Of a stretch of 64,000 nt of DNA, positions 1 through 9,320 are shown piece after piece. Made by a program: the position numbers and the translations under genes. The first letter of the stretch is position 1. Every line of letters begins with the position of its first letter. The notes beneath the pieces are model-generated. The model did no database searches. It was given only the letters and a program-made list of their open reading frames with translations, and was not told where the DNA came from. Location: positions 35,599 through 99,598 of the forward strand of contig JAHREW010000001.1 in NCBI GenBank assembly GCA_020883125.1, written 5' to 3'. This DNA comes from Microcoleus sp. CAWBG506 (GTDB lineage Bacteria; Cyanobacteriota; Cyanobacteriia; Cyanobacteriales; Microcoleaceae).

Positions 1-552
1 CAAGGCATTCTGTTTCCCATCAACGTCAAACCGACGCTGAACCGACTCAATTTCCGCCACATGGAAGAGATAGTAACCTGGGCAAAAAAAATTGGAGCGA
101 CAACGGTGAATTTCCAACCAGTAAATCACTGGACACAAGAAACCTATGAGGAATTGTGGGTGGAAGAAGAGGATGCAGAGGAGTTTTCGCAGGTAATTGA
201 GCGCCTAATTGAAATGAAGAAGAAAGGTGCGCCAATTATGAATAGTGACGAAGTATTGCGTCTAATGTTACCTCACTTCCGCGACGAAAAAGCCCCCGAT
301 GGGGTTCGCCCTTGTCGGGTAGGACTTCGCAATTACTGGATTGATACCCGTGGCGATGTAAAGCTTTGCGACGATTTTCCAGTAATTGGGAATGTGAAAG
401 AAGAAAGTGCTCGCGCTATTTGGTACGGCGAAAAAGCTCAGAAAGTCCGCCGGGATACTCTGAATTGCGGTAAGCTTTGCCTGATTACCTGTGTGTCGCA
501 AAAGACGATTTTGGACAAGGTAAAAATGGGTCTGAAATTGTTAAAAAATTAA
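1..552 (+). CDS. Radical SAM protein, C-terminal part (SPASM-like cysteine region); 5' end lies outside the window
   Basis: Frame +1 is open from base 1 (QGILFPINVKPTLNRLNFRHMEEIV...). The C-terminus has Cys-rich motifs (GVRPCRVGLRNYWIDTRGDVKLCDDFPVIGNV...LNCGKLCLITCVS) typical of SPASM-type radical SAM proteins. The track start at 61 is probably internal. Confidence 0.7.
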   Translation, partial: QGILFPINVKPTLNRLNFRHMEEIVTWAKKIGATTVNFQPVNHWTQETYEELWVEEEDAEEFSQVIERLIEMKKKGAPIMNSDEVLRLMLPHFRDEKAPDGVRPCRVGLRNYWIDTRGDVKLCDDFPVIGNVKEESARAIWYGEKAQKVRRDTLNCGKLCLITCVSQKTILDKVKMGLKLLKN

Positions 553-929
553 AATATAACTACAACCTCAATCCTTTACAGGGACGAGACTAATCCTCGC
601 TCAAATGCCGGAATGTCATTCTCTAAACCTTAGAAGATAGGGTGTTAGTCCATTGATATTCCGGCATTTTAATGACATAGTTAGTGCCAACTTTTTTCAA
701 TCGCAGATAGTGTACTTGGTGAAACTGGAATAGGCTGTAGGTTTTAACTCAAGTAGGACTTAAGCAGAGGAAACGAAAAATCTAGGGTTGGGGCACAGGC
801 TGTGGCAGAGTTCCGTCCATGGGGTACGGGGGAAGCGCTGTTGCTGAACCCTACGCGCTATGCTGCGTAAGTCATAATAAATTTTTAAAATTTGTGCTAA
901 GTCTTGACTTGCAGACTTACCAGAAATTT

Positions 930-1385
930 GGGTCTAAAGCCCCGTCCTTTTAGGACGGCTTTAATTATCCAAATTTGTTGTTCATTCAGGTGTGGTAATC
1001 AATCCTAAAGTAGAGTAGAATCAGGTAATACTACAGGTAGCATAACCGCCGATACACATGAGACATCAAGCTCAAACGACAGGTCGGAAAATAATAATGG
1101 TTAGTGGGTGGCGAACACCACGAAAAACATAGAATCGGCATCTAACGAAGCCGCTTGCCAGAAAAGTAAAACTTTAAGTATTGAAATGTACCGTGGGGCA
1201 CACGGAAACAAAGGAGTAATCCAAAAAGCTTGGGGAGATTAACCCTCTGGGGTTGTCTAAGTTAGGCTCGAAGCACAGGTTCGATCGAACGGGCTTTTGG
1301 TTTAAGTAATGCCGAAAGGATAGGCAATTTTAAGGTATGTCTGTGAACCAAGAATCCCCGTCCGCGACGGTCGGGGAGTGTCAAA
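930..1385 (+). mobile_element. Remnant resembling the right end / omega-RNA region of an IS200/IS605 (tnpB) element, without an intact ORF
   Basis: Hairpin AAAGCCCCGTCC-TTTTA-GGACGGCTTT at 936-963. A terminal block ...GGTATGTCTGTGAACCAAGAATCCCCGTCCGCGACGGTCGGGGAGTGTCAA ends at about 1385 and resembles cyanobacterial tnpB 3' ends. No ORF of 60 aa or more lies between. Confidence 0.5.
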
Positions 1386-1395
1386 GAGTGAAAAT

Positions 1396-2790
1396 ATGCT
1401 AAGACCCAAGCAACAAACCAACGCACCTATGAACCTGTCACCGAAGTTAGGGGGCAAAAGTCCCACACCCAAAAACACCAACCCAAAAGAGCATTTCAAC
1501 GCCATAGGGTTACGGACGTTATTCGTGGTGGCCTCCATAGCCTCTGTCTGCGCCAGTTGTCAAAGCCCGCAAACACCCACCGCCACAAGTTCTGGTAGCA
1601 CTCCTGGCGGCACTCCCGCAGCTACTCCTGTCGCAGTTAGCAGTCCTGCTGACCCAAACACTGTCAAAATTGTCTCTATGCTGCCGATGACAGGTAGTGC
1701 CTTGGGTCAAGCTCAAACAATGGTCAATGGGATTAAACAAGCCTTGGCTGAAACCGATTCCAAAGCCTGCGATGGCAAAATCAAAATGGAATACGAAGTG
1801 CTCGATGACGCCACTGCTGCGGCTGGCAAATGGGACCCAAGCCAAGTTACGTCCAATGCCAATAAAGTAGCAGCCGATGGTTCGGTAGTTGCTGCGATCG
1901 GTCACTATAACTCAGGCGCTGCCAAACTTTCAATTCCCGTGCTCAACCAGGCTAATGTAGTGATGGTGAGTCCGGCAAACACCTATCCGGGCTTGACAAA
2001 ACCAGGAAAAGGTGAGCCGAAAGAACCTAATGTTTATTACCCCGCAGGTACTCGTAATTTTAGTCGGGTTGTCCCGGCTGATGACCTCCAAGGTGCTGTG
2101 GCGGCCAACTGGGCGAAATCTTTAGGAGTTAAAAAAGTCTATATTCTCGATGACCAAGAGCTCTACGGCAAAGGTATTGCTGACATTTTTGAAGCAACGG
2201 CTAAAACTTTGGGAATTGAGGTCCTCGGTCGTGAGGGAATTGATATCAAAGCGAGTGATTACAAAGCTTTAATGAATAAGATCAAGGCTTTAAATCCAGA
2301 AATGATTTACTTTGGTGGTACGACCCAAAGCAATGCCGGACAAATAATTAAAGACATGAGAAATGTCGGCATGACACCTGAAGCAGTCAAATTCATGGGA
2401 CCTGACGGCATTAAAGAGCAAGCTTTAATTGATGCTGGAGGTAAAGATGCTGAAGGTGTTTATGCTACTTTTGGTGGCTTACCTCCAAAAGAATTGACTG
2501 GTGAGGGCGCGAAGTGGTACGCCGGTTACAAGGCAAAATATAATGCTGAACCGGAAGCTTATGCAGCTTATGCTTATGAATCTGCTAAGGTAATTATCGG
2601 CGCGATTAATAAGGTTTGTAAAAATGACCGCGCAGCTATCCGCGATGCTGTTTTGGCAACTAAAGATTTTAATGGGGTACTTGGTAATTGGAGTTTTGAT
2701 GCTAATGGCGACACTAGCTTGACTACTATGTCAGGAAATGTTGTTAAAGGTGGGAAGTGGGAGTTTGTTAGCCCGCTTAAGACTCAATAA
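1396..2790 (+). CDS. Branched-chain/neutral amino-acid ABC transporter substrate-binding protein (LivJ/NatB-like)
   Basis: Periplasmic-binding fold sequence (VKIVSMLPMTGSALGQAQTMVNGIKQAL..., VAAIGHYNSGAAKLSIPVLNQANVVMVSPANTYPGLT) with an N-terminal hydrophobic/Cys signal. The track start (GTG 1378) lies in the transposon-like terminal sequence, so ATG 1396 or later is more plausible. Confidence 0.9.
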   Translation: MLRPKQQTNAPMNLSPKLGGKSPTPKNTNPKEHFNAIGLRTLFVVASIASVCASCQSPQTPTATSSGSTPGGTPAATPVAVSSPADPNTVKIVSMLPMTGSALGQAQTMVNGIKQALAETDSKACDGKIKMEYEVLDDATAAAGKWDPSQVTSNANKVAADGSVVAAIGHYNSGAAKLSIPVLNQANVVMVSPANTYPGLTKPGKGEPKEPNVYYPAGTRNFSRVVPADDLQGAVAANWAKSLGVKKVYILDDQELYGKGIADIFEATAKTLGIEVLGREGIDIKASDYKALMNKIKALNPEMIYFGGTTQSNAGQIIKDMRNVGMTPEAVKFMGPDGIKEQALIDAGGKDAEGVYATFGGLPPKELTGEGAKWYAGYKAKYNAEPEAYAAYAYESAKVIIGAINKVCKNDRAAIRDAVLATKDFNGVLGNWSFDANGDTSLTTMSGNVVKGGKWEFVSPLKTQ

Positions 2791-2826
2791 TTAGTTAGTT
2801 GTCAGTTGTCTGTTGTCACTTAACTG

Positions 2827-2849
2827 GTTCCCAGGCAGAGCCTGGGAAC
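2827..2849. repeat. Intergenic palindrome GTTCCCAGGC-AGA-GCCTGGGAAC
   Basis: Perfect 10-bp arms with a 3-nt loop, directly visible between the SBP and permease genes. Confidence 0.85.
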
Positions 2850-2896
2850 GAGTAGAATTCCCCATTTCCAATTCCCAATTCTCAATTGCCAAATAA

Positions 2897-3973
2897 ATGA
2901 AAAACTGGAAAAGTATTCTATTATATATAGGTGTAGTTTATATAGTTTTGCTGTTAGGTCCGATCGCCGGATTTGATTTGCCGAAAATTGTTGGTGAAAT
3001 AGTCAAAAATCCTGAAGTTTTGATTCAACAATTGTTAGTGGGTTTGGTCAACGGATCACTGATTGCAATTATTGCTTTGGGTTACACGATGGTTTATGGG
3101 ATTATTGAGTTAATCAATTTTGCTCATGGCGATTTGTATATGTTGGGGGCTTTTGCTTCCCTAACTGTATTTGGGGCTTTTGGCATTCAAGACGGCGCGC
3201 CTTTAGGTATTGCGATACCGGTGATGTTAGTCGCTTTAATTGTATGTTCGGTGTTTTGTGCGGGTCTGAATATTGTGGTGGAAAAGTATGCTTATCGACC
3301 TTTGCGAAATGCTCCTCGTTTGGCTCCGTTAATTTCGGCGATCGGGGTTTCGTTTATTTTCCAAAATATGGGATTATTTTGGGGAGGATTGAAAGCTTTT
3401 ATTCCGGTGATGGGTTCTAATTCGGCGGCTCCGAAAAGCTTCCCCGATTTGTTGCCAAGAGTTGATATTCTCAAAGCTATGGGAATTGAAACGACTATTG
3501 TATTTACTACTAAAGATTTAATTGTGTTGGTAGTGGCTTTGGTATTGATGGTTTTGCTTCATGTGTTTGTGCAGTACACTCGTCTGGGAAAGGCGATGCG
3601 GGCAACTGCTCAAAGCCGCGATGCTGCTAAAATTATGGGAATTAATGTGGATCAGATTATTGCTCTAACTTTTTTGATTGGTGGGGCTTTGGCTGGTTCG
3701 GCGGGAATTTTGGTGGGTTTGTATAACAATACTATTGTGTTTACGATGGGGTTTACGGCGGGTTTGAGGGCTTTTACGGCGGCGGTTTTGGGGGGAATTG
3801 GCAATATTGTGGGGGCGATGTTAGGAGGGGTTTTGATTGGGGTGTTGTCGTCTTTGAGCGACCAGTATTTGTCGAGTCGCTGGACTAATGCTTGGGTGTT
3901 TGGGGTTTTGGTGGTGATTTTGGCTTTTCGGCCGGGCGGTTTGTTGGGCGAGAATGTTCAGGAGAAGGTTTGA
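2897..3973 (+). CDS. Branched-chain amino-acid ABC transporter permease (LivH family)
   Basis: Hydrophobic protein with LivH motifs (NGSLIAIIALGYTMVYGIIELINFAHGDLYMLGAF, FRPGGLLGE). Confidence 0.93.
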   Translation: MKNWKSILLYIGVVYIVLLLGPIAGFDLPKIVGEIVKNPEVLIQQLLVGLVNGSLIAIIALGYTMVYGIIELINFAHGDLYMLGAFASLTVFGAFGIQDGAPLGIAIPVMLVALIVCSVFCAGLNIVVEKYAYRPLRNAPRLAPLISAIGVSFIFQNMGLFWGGLKAFIPVMGSNSAAPKSFPDLLPRVDILKAMGIETTIVFTTKDLIVLVVALVLMVLLHVFVQYTRLGKAMRATAQSRDAAKIMGINVDQIIALTFLIGGALAGSAGILVGLYNNTIVFTMGFTAGLRAFTAAVLGGIGNIVGAMLGGVLIGVLSSLSDQYLSSRWTNAWVFGVLVVILAFRPGGLLGENVQEKV

Positions 3974-4009
3974 AGGTGCAACTCCTAGCCTTCTTCCATT
4001 TAGCGCATG

Positions 4010-4058
4010 ACTAATAACTAATGACTAATGACTAATAACTAATAACTAATGACTAATA
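4010..4058. repeat. Heptanucleotide tandem repeat (ACTAATR)x7
   Basis: ACTAATA ACTAATG ACTAATG ACTAATA ACTAATA ACTAATG ACTAATA, read directly. Confidence 0.95.
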
Positions 4059-5587
4059 AAATAATCAAAGCAATTAAATCAAGTGGTATTTTAGGGGCGA
4101 TCGCCTCTTTGACTGTACTCCTATTCGGCGGTTGGAGTGGAACTGTCATCGGCTGGCTGATGGGTACGGCTGCGGGCTTTATGGCTGGTCAAGAACAGAA
4201 GGCTGACAACCCAAAAATGGGTGCGACTATCGGCAGTTTAGCGGGCTTGGGCTTGGGAGTTTGGCTATTAGTTGCTAGCGTGGTAGAAGGGGTGGTAGTT
4301 AGACCTTTTTCTGGTCAATCTGCGGTGGATTTGCCGACTACTTTGCTCTATGGAATTTGCTGTTTGGCGATCGCAATTTTTACCGCTACATTAATGGGTG
4401 CTTTGCAGGGTTTACCAAAGGAACGCCAGCGACAGGCTACTTTGGTGACATTAGCTTTTATTCTAATACTTTTTCCATTCATTGATATTCAGGCGAAAAC
4501 TGGCTGGATTGCGACTGTAGTGCAGATTCAAATCTTTATTATGTTGGCGCTGGGTTTAAACATTACTGTGGGTTTTGCGGGTTTGTTGGATTTGGGATAT
4601 GCGGCGTTTTTTGCGATCGGCGCTTACACGACGGCTTTGCTATCTTCCGGGCAGATAAATATTGCTTGGAATTTTTGGGTGGTTTTGCCGATCGCCGCCA
4701 CTGTAGCTGGCATATCGGGGGTAATCCTGGGTATTCCCACGCTGCGACTCAAAGGCGACTATTTGGCAATTGTTACCTTGGGCTTTGGCGAAATTATCCC
4801 GGTTGTGTTTAGAAACTTAACCGCGATTCGGATCGATGAACCAGTCTCGAAGATTGTGGCTTCGTTGTTGGGGAAACCAGAGTTGGTGTTATGTCTCGTT
4901 GGGTGCGATCGACCTTTCAACCTCACCGGTGGCGAAGCAGGAATAAACCCGATCGGGCGTCCATCTCTCCCCATCATAGGCACTTTCAGCACCGGCAACT
5001 ACTTTCCCTGGTACTACCTAATTTTACTATTAGTAGTCTTCTCATACTTTATGATTTCCCGACTCCGAGATTCCCGCCTAGGGAGGGCATGGAATGCCAT
5101 GCGCGAAGATGAATTAGCGGCTAGTGCCATGGGCATTAACCTCGTCAAAACCAAACTTTCGGCTTTTGCAATGGGAGCGACATTTTCGGGGTTTGCAGGC
5201 GCGTTTTACGCAGCTTATATCAGCGCCATTTTTCCCAGCGTCTTTGATTTTTCCGTCTCCGTAATCATCCTGTGCATGGTAATTTTAGGAGGCTTGGGCA
5301 ACATGACTGGTGTGATTTTGGGCGGTATCATTATCATGTCCGCCGATCGCCTTTATCTACCCCAACTAGCACAAGTCCTTAAAGGTTTTCTGAATACTTT
5401 TGTACTACCCAGGATTGCAATCCCCCAGTTAGCAGACTTTCTGGCTACCAGTTTAGACCCGATTCAAATGCGTTTATTTCTATTCGGTTTAACTTTAGTT
5501 GTCATGATGATTGTCCGCCCAGAAGGGCTAATTCCAGATAAAATTCATCAAGCTGAATTGCATGATGATGCTGAAGCGAGTAATTAG
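4049..5587 (+). CDS. Branched-chain amino-acid ABC transporter permease (LivM family) with an extended N-terminus
   Basis: LivM motifs (LNITVGFAGLLDLGYAAFFAIGAYTTALL, GDYLAIVTLGFGEI, RPEGLIP) preceded by about 150 extra hydrophobic residues. Confidence 0.92.
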   Translation: MTNKIIKAIKSSGILGAIASLTVLLFGGWSGTVIGWLMGTAAGFMAGQEQKADNPKMGATIGSLAGLGLGVWLLVASVVEGVVVRPFSGQSAVDLPTTLLYGICCLAIAIFTATLMGALQGLPKERQRQATLVTLAFILILFPFIDIQAKTGWIATVVQIQIFIMLALGLNITVGFAGLLDLGYAAFFAIGAYTTALLSSGQINIAWNFWVVLPIAATVAGISGVILGIPTLRLKGDYLAIVTLGFGEIIPVVFRNLTAIRIDEPVSKIVASLLGKPELVLCLVGCDRPFNLTGGEAGINPIGRPSLPIIGTFSTGNYFPWYYLILLLVVFSYFMISRLRDSRLGRAWNAMREDELAASAMGINLVKTKLSAFAMGATFSGFAGAFYAAYISAIFPSVFDFSVSVIILCMVILGGLGNMTGVILGGIIIMSADRLYLPQLAQVLKGFLNTFVLPRIAIPQLADFLATSLDPIQMRLFLFGLTLVVMMIVRPEGLIPDKIHQAELHDDAEASN

Positions 5588-5682
5588 TCTTTAGCAGATG
5601 TCAGCAGTCCATAGTAATATCAATTCTGGTTAATTGGCGATCGCTATTCAACAAAACATGAGATTAGGGAGGAAAATCAGCG

Positions 5683-6504
5683 ATGAGTAATAATTTAACT
5701 GGGACTGCTTTTATTGTGGCCGAGTTTAGATCCGAAGAAAATGCAGACACTGCCCCTCTTTACACCGATAATGTAGTAAAAATTTGGCTAAATGAAGAAA
5801 CCAGAAAAATTGCCAGCGAAATAGCTCAAAACTCTCCGGCTGCTAAAGAAATGATTAAGTTGCGGACCAAATATTTTGATGATGTTTTGTCCAATCAAAT
5901 TTTAGCAGGCTGCAAGCAAATCGTGATTTTAGGCTCTGGTTTGGATACTCGCGCTGCTAGAATAAATGGAGCAGGAGTGATTTATTTTGAAATAGACGAT
6001 CGCGCCACACTGGAACTAAAAGCAGAAACTCTCAAAGCTCATAAAATCAAGGCAAATGTCCGCTACATTCCCGGCGATTACGTCCAAAATAATTTAATCG
6101 CTTTGTTGAAACAGAGCGATTTTGATTTTGAGCAACCTACATATTTTTTGTGGGAAGGTAACACTACCTTAATTGCCCAAAAAAATGTCATCTTTGTATT
6201 AGAAACAATTCGCGACAATGTTAAGAATTTTAAATTTTCCTTTGATTATATGTCGGAAAAGGTGATTGCGAGAACCACGGGCTACCAAGATATCAATGAT
6301 TACATAGATAAATACGAAAGTATGTACACACCGTGGATTACTGGGTTTGAAAATATTGCTACTTTGGCTGAGGAACTCCATCTCAATATTATTGATAATT
6401 TCTCAACTGCCCAGTTGCACCAACAATATCGCCCTCACCGTTCGTTAGAATCTAATCTTTTAAAATTCTACTTTGTTTGTACGTTAGAACTTATATCTGA
6501 GTAA
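5683..6504 (+). CDS. Class I SAM-dependent methyltransferase, LCM/TIGR00027-like
   Basis: Motifs IVILGSGLDTRAAR, VIYFEIDDRATLELKAETL and YFLWEGNTTLI are characteristic of leucine-carboxyl-methyltransferase-like enzymes. Confidence 0.8.
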   Translation: MSNNLTGTAFIVAEFRSEENADTAPLYTDNVVKIWLNEETRKIASEIAQNSPAAKEMIKLRTKYFDDVLSNQILAGCKQIVILGSGLDTRAARINGAGVIYFEIDDRATLELKAETLKAHKIKANVRYIPGDYVQNNLIALLKQSDFDFEQPTYFLWEGNTTLIAQKNVIFVLETIRDNVKNFKFSFDYMSEKVIARTTGYQDINDYIDKYESMYTPWITGFENIATLAEELHLNIIDNFSTAQLHQQYRPHRSLESNLLKFYFVCTLELISE

Positions 6505-6607
6505 TAAACAACTATATTTAACCGCCGAATAGAATTCGGGGCCATACAAAGTTTCGTCCGCATGCACCCACTCGAAGAAAAGTAAAGTAATAGGAAATAG
6601 AACCAAA

Positions 6608-7387
6608 ATGTCATTATTAGAAGCACAACAACTTACCATGCGATTCGGTGGCTTGACTGCGGTAAATCAGGTCAGTTTAAGTTTGGAAAAAGGGTCGATC
6701 GCCAGTTTAATCGGCCCCAACGGTGCAGGTAAAACCACATTTTTTAATATGCTAACGGGCATCTACAAACCGAGTGCCGGTCAGTTGGTACTGGAAAATA
6801 AAAATATTACAGGCTTACCGCCCGATCGCCTGACAACTTTTGGCATTGCTAGAACCTTTCAAAATATCCGCTTGTTTAACAACATGACTGTGCTGGATAA
6901 TGTGTTAGTAGGTAGACACTGCCGCTTAAAAACAGGTTTGTTGGGTGCAATTCTCCGCCCTCCCACTGTGATTTTGGAGGAACGGGAAGCTAATAAAAAA
7001 GCCTTGACGATGCTGGAATTTGTCGGTTTAGGTGCTGCGAAAGCCCCGGAGTTGGCAAAAAACCTTTCCTACGGCGACCAGCGTAGATTGGAAATTGCCA
7101 GGGCTTTGGCATCGGACCCGAAAGTTTTGCTTTTAGATGAACCCACTGCGGGCATGAATCCGAACGAAACTGCCGATTTAACTCGCTTTATTTACCAGAT
7201 TCGGGATGAGTTGGATTTGAGTATTTTGCTAATTGAACATGATATGAAAGTGGTGATGGGAATTAGCGATCGGGTCAGTGTTATGGAATATGGCACTAAA
7301 ATTGCAGAGGGAACTCCCGATGAAGTTCGCGCTAATCCTCGCGTGATTGAGGCATATTTGGGAAAAGAAGAAGATGCTAACGGGTAA
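6608..7387 (+). CDS. livG: Branched-chain amino-acid ABC transporter ATP-binding protein (LivG)
   Basis: Walker A GPNGAGKTT, signature NLSYGDQRRLEIARAL, Walker B VLLLDEPTAGMNP, LivG-type YLGKE end. Confidence 0.92.
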   Translation: MSLLEAQQLTMRFGGLTAVNQVSLSLEKGSIASLIGPNGAGKTTFFNMLTGIYKPSAGQLVLENKNITGLPPDRLTTFGIARTFQNIRLFNNMTVLDNVLVGRHCRLKTGLLGAILRPPTVILEEREANKKALTMLEFVGLGAAKAPELAKNLSYGDQRRLEIARALASDPKVLLLDEPTAGMNPNETADLTRFIYQIRDELDLSILLIEHDMKVVMGISDRVSVMEYGTKIAEGTPDEVRANPRVIEAYLGKEEDANG

Positions 7388-7508
7388 TAGTTCGAGTTGA
7401 ATTGCCAAAATAATTAGGACGGATTCGCGTGCCCATCCTAAAATTTGATTGCCACAAATTTGGCAAGTTTTTCTGGGGACTTTACAGATTTATGTTGTGG
7501 GATTTTTG

Positions 7509-8372
7509 CTAAACTTTTGAGGGGATTTCAGAGAATTTATTTTTGAGTTTTAGCGACCTGACCAACAATCCAAAAAATAGTGCCGTACCTAATATTGTAC
7601 TGGGTTCTGGAACTGCTTCTGCTTGTGCTTCTGCTTGTACTGCTGCAAGATTGTTCTGAATTTCTACTAATCTTAAGCTAGTCGCGCTGTCGAAGGTCCG
7701 TGAATACCTCCACAAAGAAGTAAACAGGACGTTTTCTATAGTGTTTCCTTGTGCGTAAGTTGGTCTTAAAGTTAATTTAATTGCACCGAAATCGAACTTA
7801 TTGCTGCTGCTGTACAGGTTCCGAGTAAAGCCCTGAGAAGAGTCTAAATCACCAGAAATCTGAAAAGAATCTAATAAAATGTTGGTAACAGTGTCAATCA
7901 ACCCTAAAAATATACTTCCCCTGGCAATAGCGCGTTCAGATTGGCGGTTGTCAACTGATGCAAAAAGATTTAAATCTGTCATAGCACTGAAGGAAAAAGT
8001 TTCTTTGGCATCAATGTAGAAGTCGCCGATAACTGTTGCTTGACTTTGGGCTGAACCTGTATAGTTGCTGCCACTGCCTGTGACTTCGCTCTTGGAGAGG
8101 TTTGCAGCCAGCAATTCCTGACAGTTAGATATAAAAGCTGGATCAGCGCTGGCTTGGCTAATCACAACACCGTTGTTAGCTATCCTCGAAGTGTTAGTGT
8201 CAGTAGATGTATCTGTCTCTGTCGGTCTGTGACTGAAGTTCTTAATTCTTATTTGTGCGGTAGAACCTGCTATTGTAGCAGCACTGCTGGGCGCGATACC
8301 TACAGTCAAGCTGCTGACTAAGGGGGTTGCTAATAAAAATGCGATCGCTCCAGTGCTGTGATTTAATTTCAT
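7509..8372 (-). CDS. PEP-CTERM sorting-domain exported protein
   Basis: N-terminal signal-like segment. C-terminal VPEPSTILGTALFFGLLVRSLKLKNK matches the PEP-CTERM pattern (PEP motif, TM segment, basic tail). Confidence 0.85.
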   Translation of the reverse strand: MKLNHSTGAIAFLLATPLVSSLTVGIAPSSAATIAGSTAQIRIKNFSHRPTETDTSTDTNTSRIANNGVVISQASADPAFISNCQELLAANLSKSEVTGSGSNYTGSAQSQATVIGDFYIDAKETFSFSAMTDLNLFASVDNRQSERAIARGSIFLGLIDTVTNILLDSFQISGDLDSSQGFTRNLYSSSNKFDFGAIKLTLRPTYAQGNTIENVLFTSLWRYSRTFDSATSLRLVEIQNNLAAVQAEAQAEAVPEPSTILGTALFFGLLVRSLKLKNKFSEIPSKV

Positions 8373-8506
8373 GGCGGATATCCTAAAATTTGTACTTTTT
8401 TTAGTGCTGTTATTCTACTGTTTACTATAAAAACAGTTAATTGTAAATTAATGCAATAAAATTTTATAATTAGCCTGGATAATATAACAAAGCAGAAAGA
8501 GCAATT

Positions 8507-9214
8507 ATGCTAGAAATCAAAGACATTCACACCTACTACGGAAATATTCACGCCCTCAAAGGAGTATCGCTAACAGTCTCTCAGGGAGAAGTTGTGACAT
8601 TAATCGGTAGCAATGGGGCTGGGAAAACTACAACTCTCCGCACGATTCAAGGGCTGCTGCGCCCACGCCAAGGTACTGTGTTATTTGAAGGGAAGCCTTT
8701 GGAATCGCTGTCTACAGAGGCGATTGTCCGTTTGGGTATTTCTCAAAGTCCAGAAGGGCGACTAATTTTCCCGCGCATGACAGTACAAGAAAACCTAGAA
8801 ATGGGTGCTTATCTCCGTAATGATACTCTCGGTATTAAATCAGACATGGAAAAAGCATTAAATTTATTTCCCCGTTTGCGAGAAAGAATTAGTCAAAAAG
8901 GCGGTACTCTTAGTGGTGGTGAACAGCAAATGTTGGCGATCGCCCGCGCTTTGATGTCCCGCCCCCGTCTGTTATTATTGGACGAACCGAGTATGGGACT
9001 TGCACCGATGTTGGTTAGTCAAATTTTTGCAATTATCCGCGATATTAATGCCCAAGGTACTACTATTTTACTTGTCGAACAAAACGCGCGTATGGCTTTG
9101 AGTGTAGCTCACCGCGGCTATGTAATCCAAACAGGTCAAGTTGTAGTCGCCGGTAGTGCTACCGATTTGCAGTCAAATGAAACAGTTCGCAAAGCATATT
9201 TAGGCGAAAGTTAA
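8507..9214 (+). CDS. livF: Branched-chain amino-acid ABC transporter ATP-binding protein (LivF)
   Basis: Walker A GSNGAGKTT, signature TLSGGEQQMLAIARAL, Walker B LLLLDEPSMGLAP, KAYLGES end. Confidence 0.93.
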   Translation: MLEIKDIHTYYGNIHALKGVSLTVSQGEVVTLIGSNGAGKTTTLRTIQGLLRPRQGTVLFEGKPLESLSTEAIVRLGISQSPEGRLIFPRMTVQENLEMGAYLRNDTLGIKSDMEKALNLFPRLRERISQKGGTLSGGEQQMLAIARALMSRPRLLLLDEPSMGLAPMLVSQIFAIIRDINAQGTTILLVEQNARMALSVAHRGYVIQTGQVVVAGSATDLQSNETVRKAYLGES

Positions 9215-9320
9215 ATATGGGAATTGGGAATTGGGTAGTCTCCGTTTAGGCAATGATAATTATGTGTTATTTTGACAAGATAATAGCAGCATTTTGAAGT
9301 TCATTCTGGAGTAATAAACT

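Noticed and set aside
1260-1295. Possible tRNA (GGTTCGATCGAAC)
   Set aside because: T-loop-like string only. No acceptor stem, D-arm or anticodon arm could be drawn.
1519-1905. 128-aa minus-strand ORF over livJ
   Set aside because: Shadow of the clearly coding livJ sequence.
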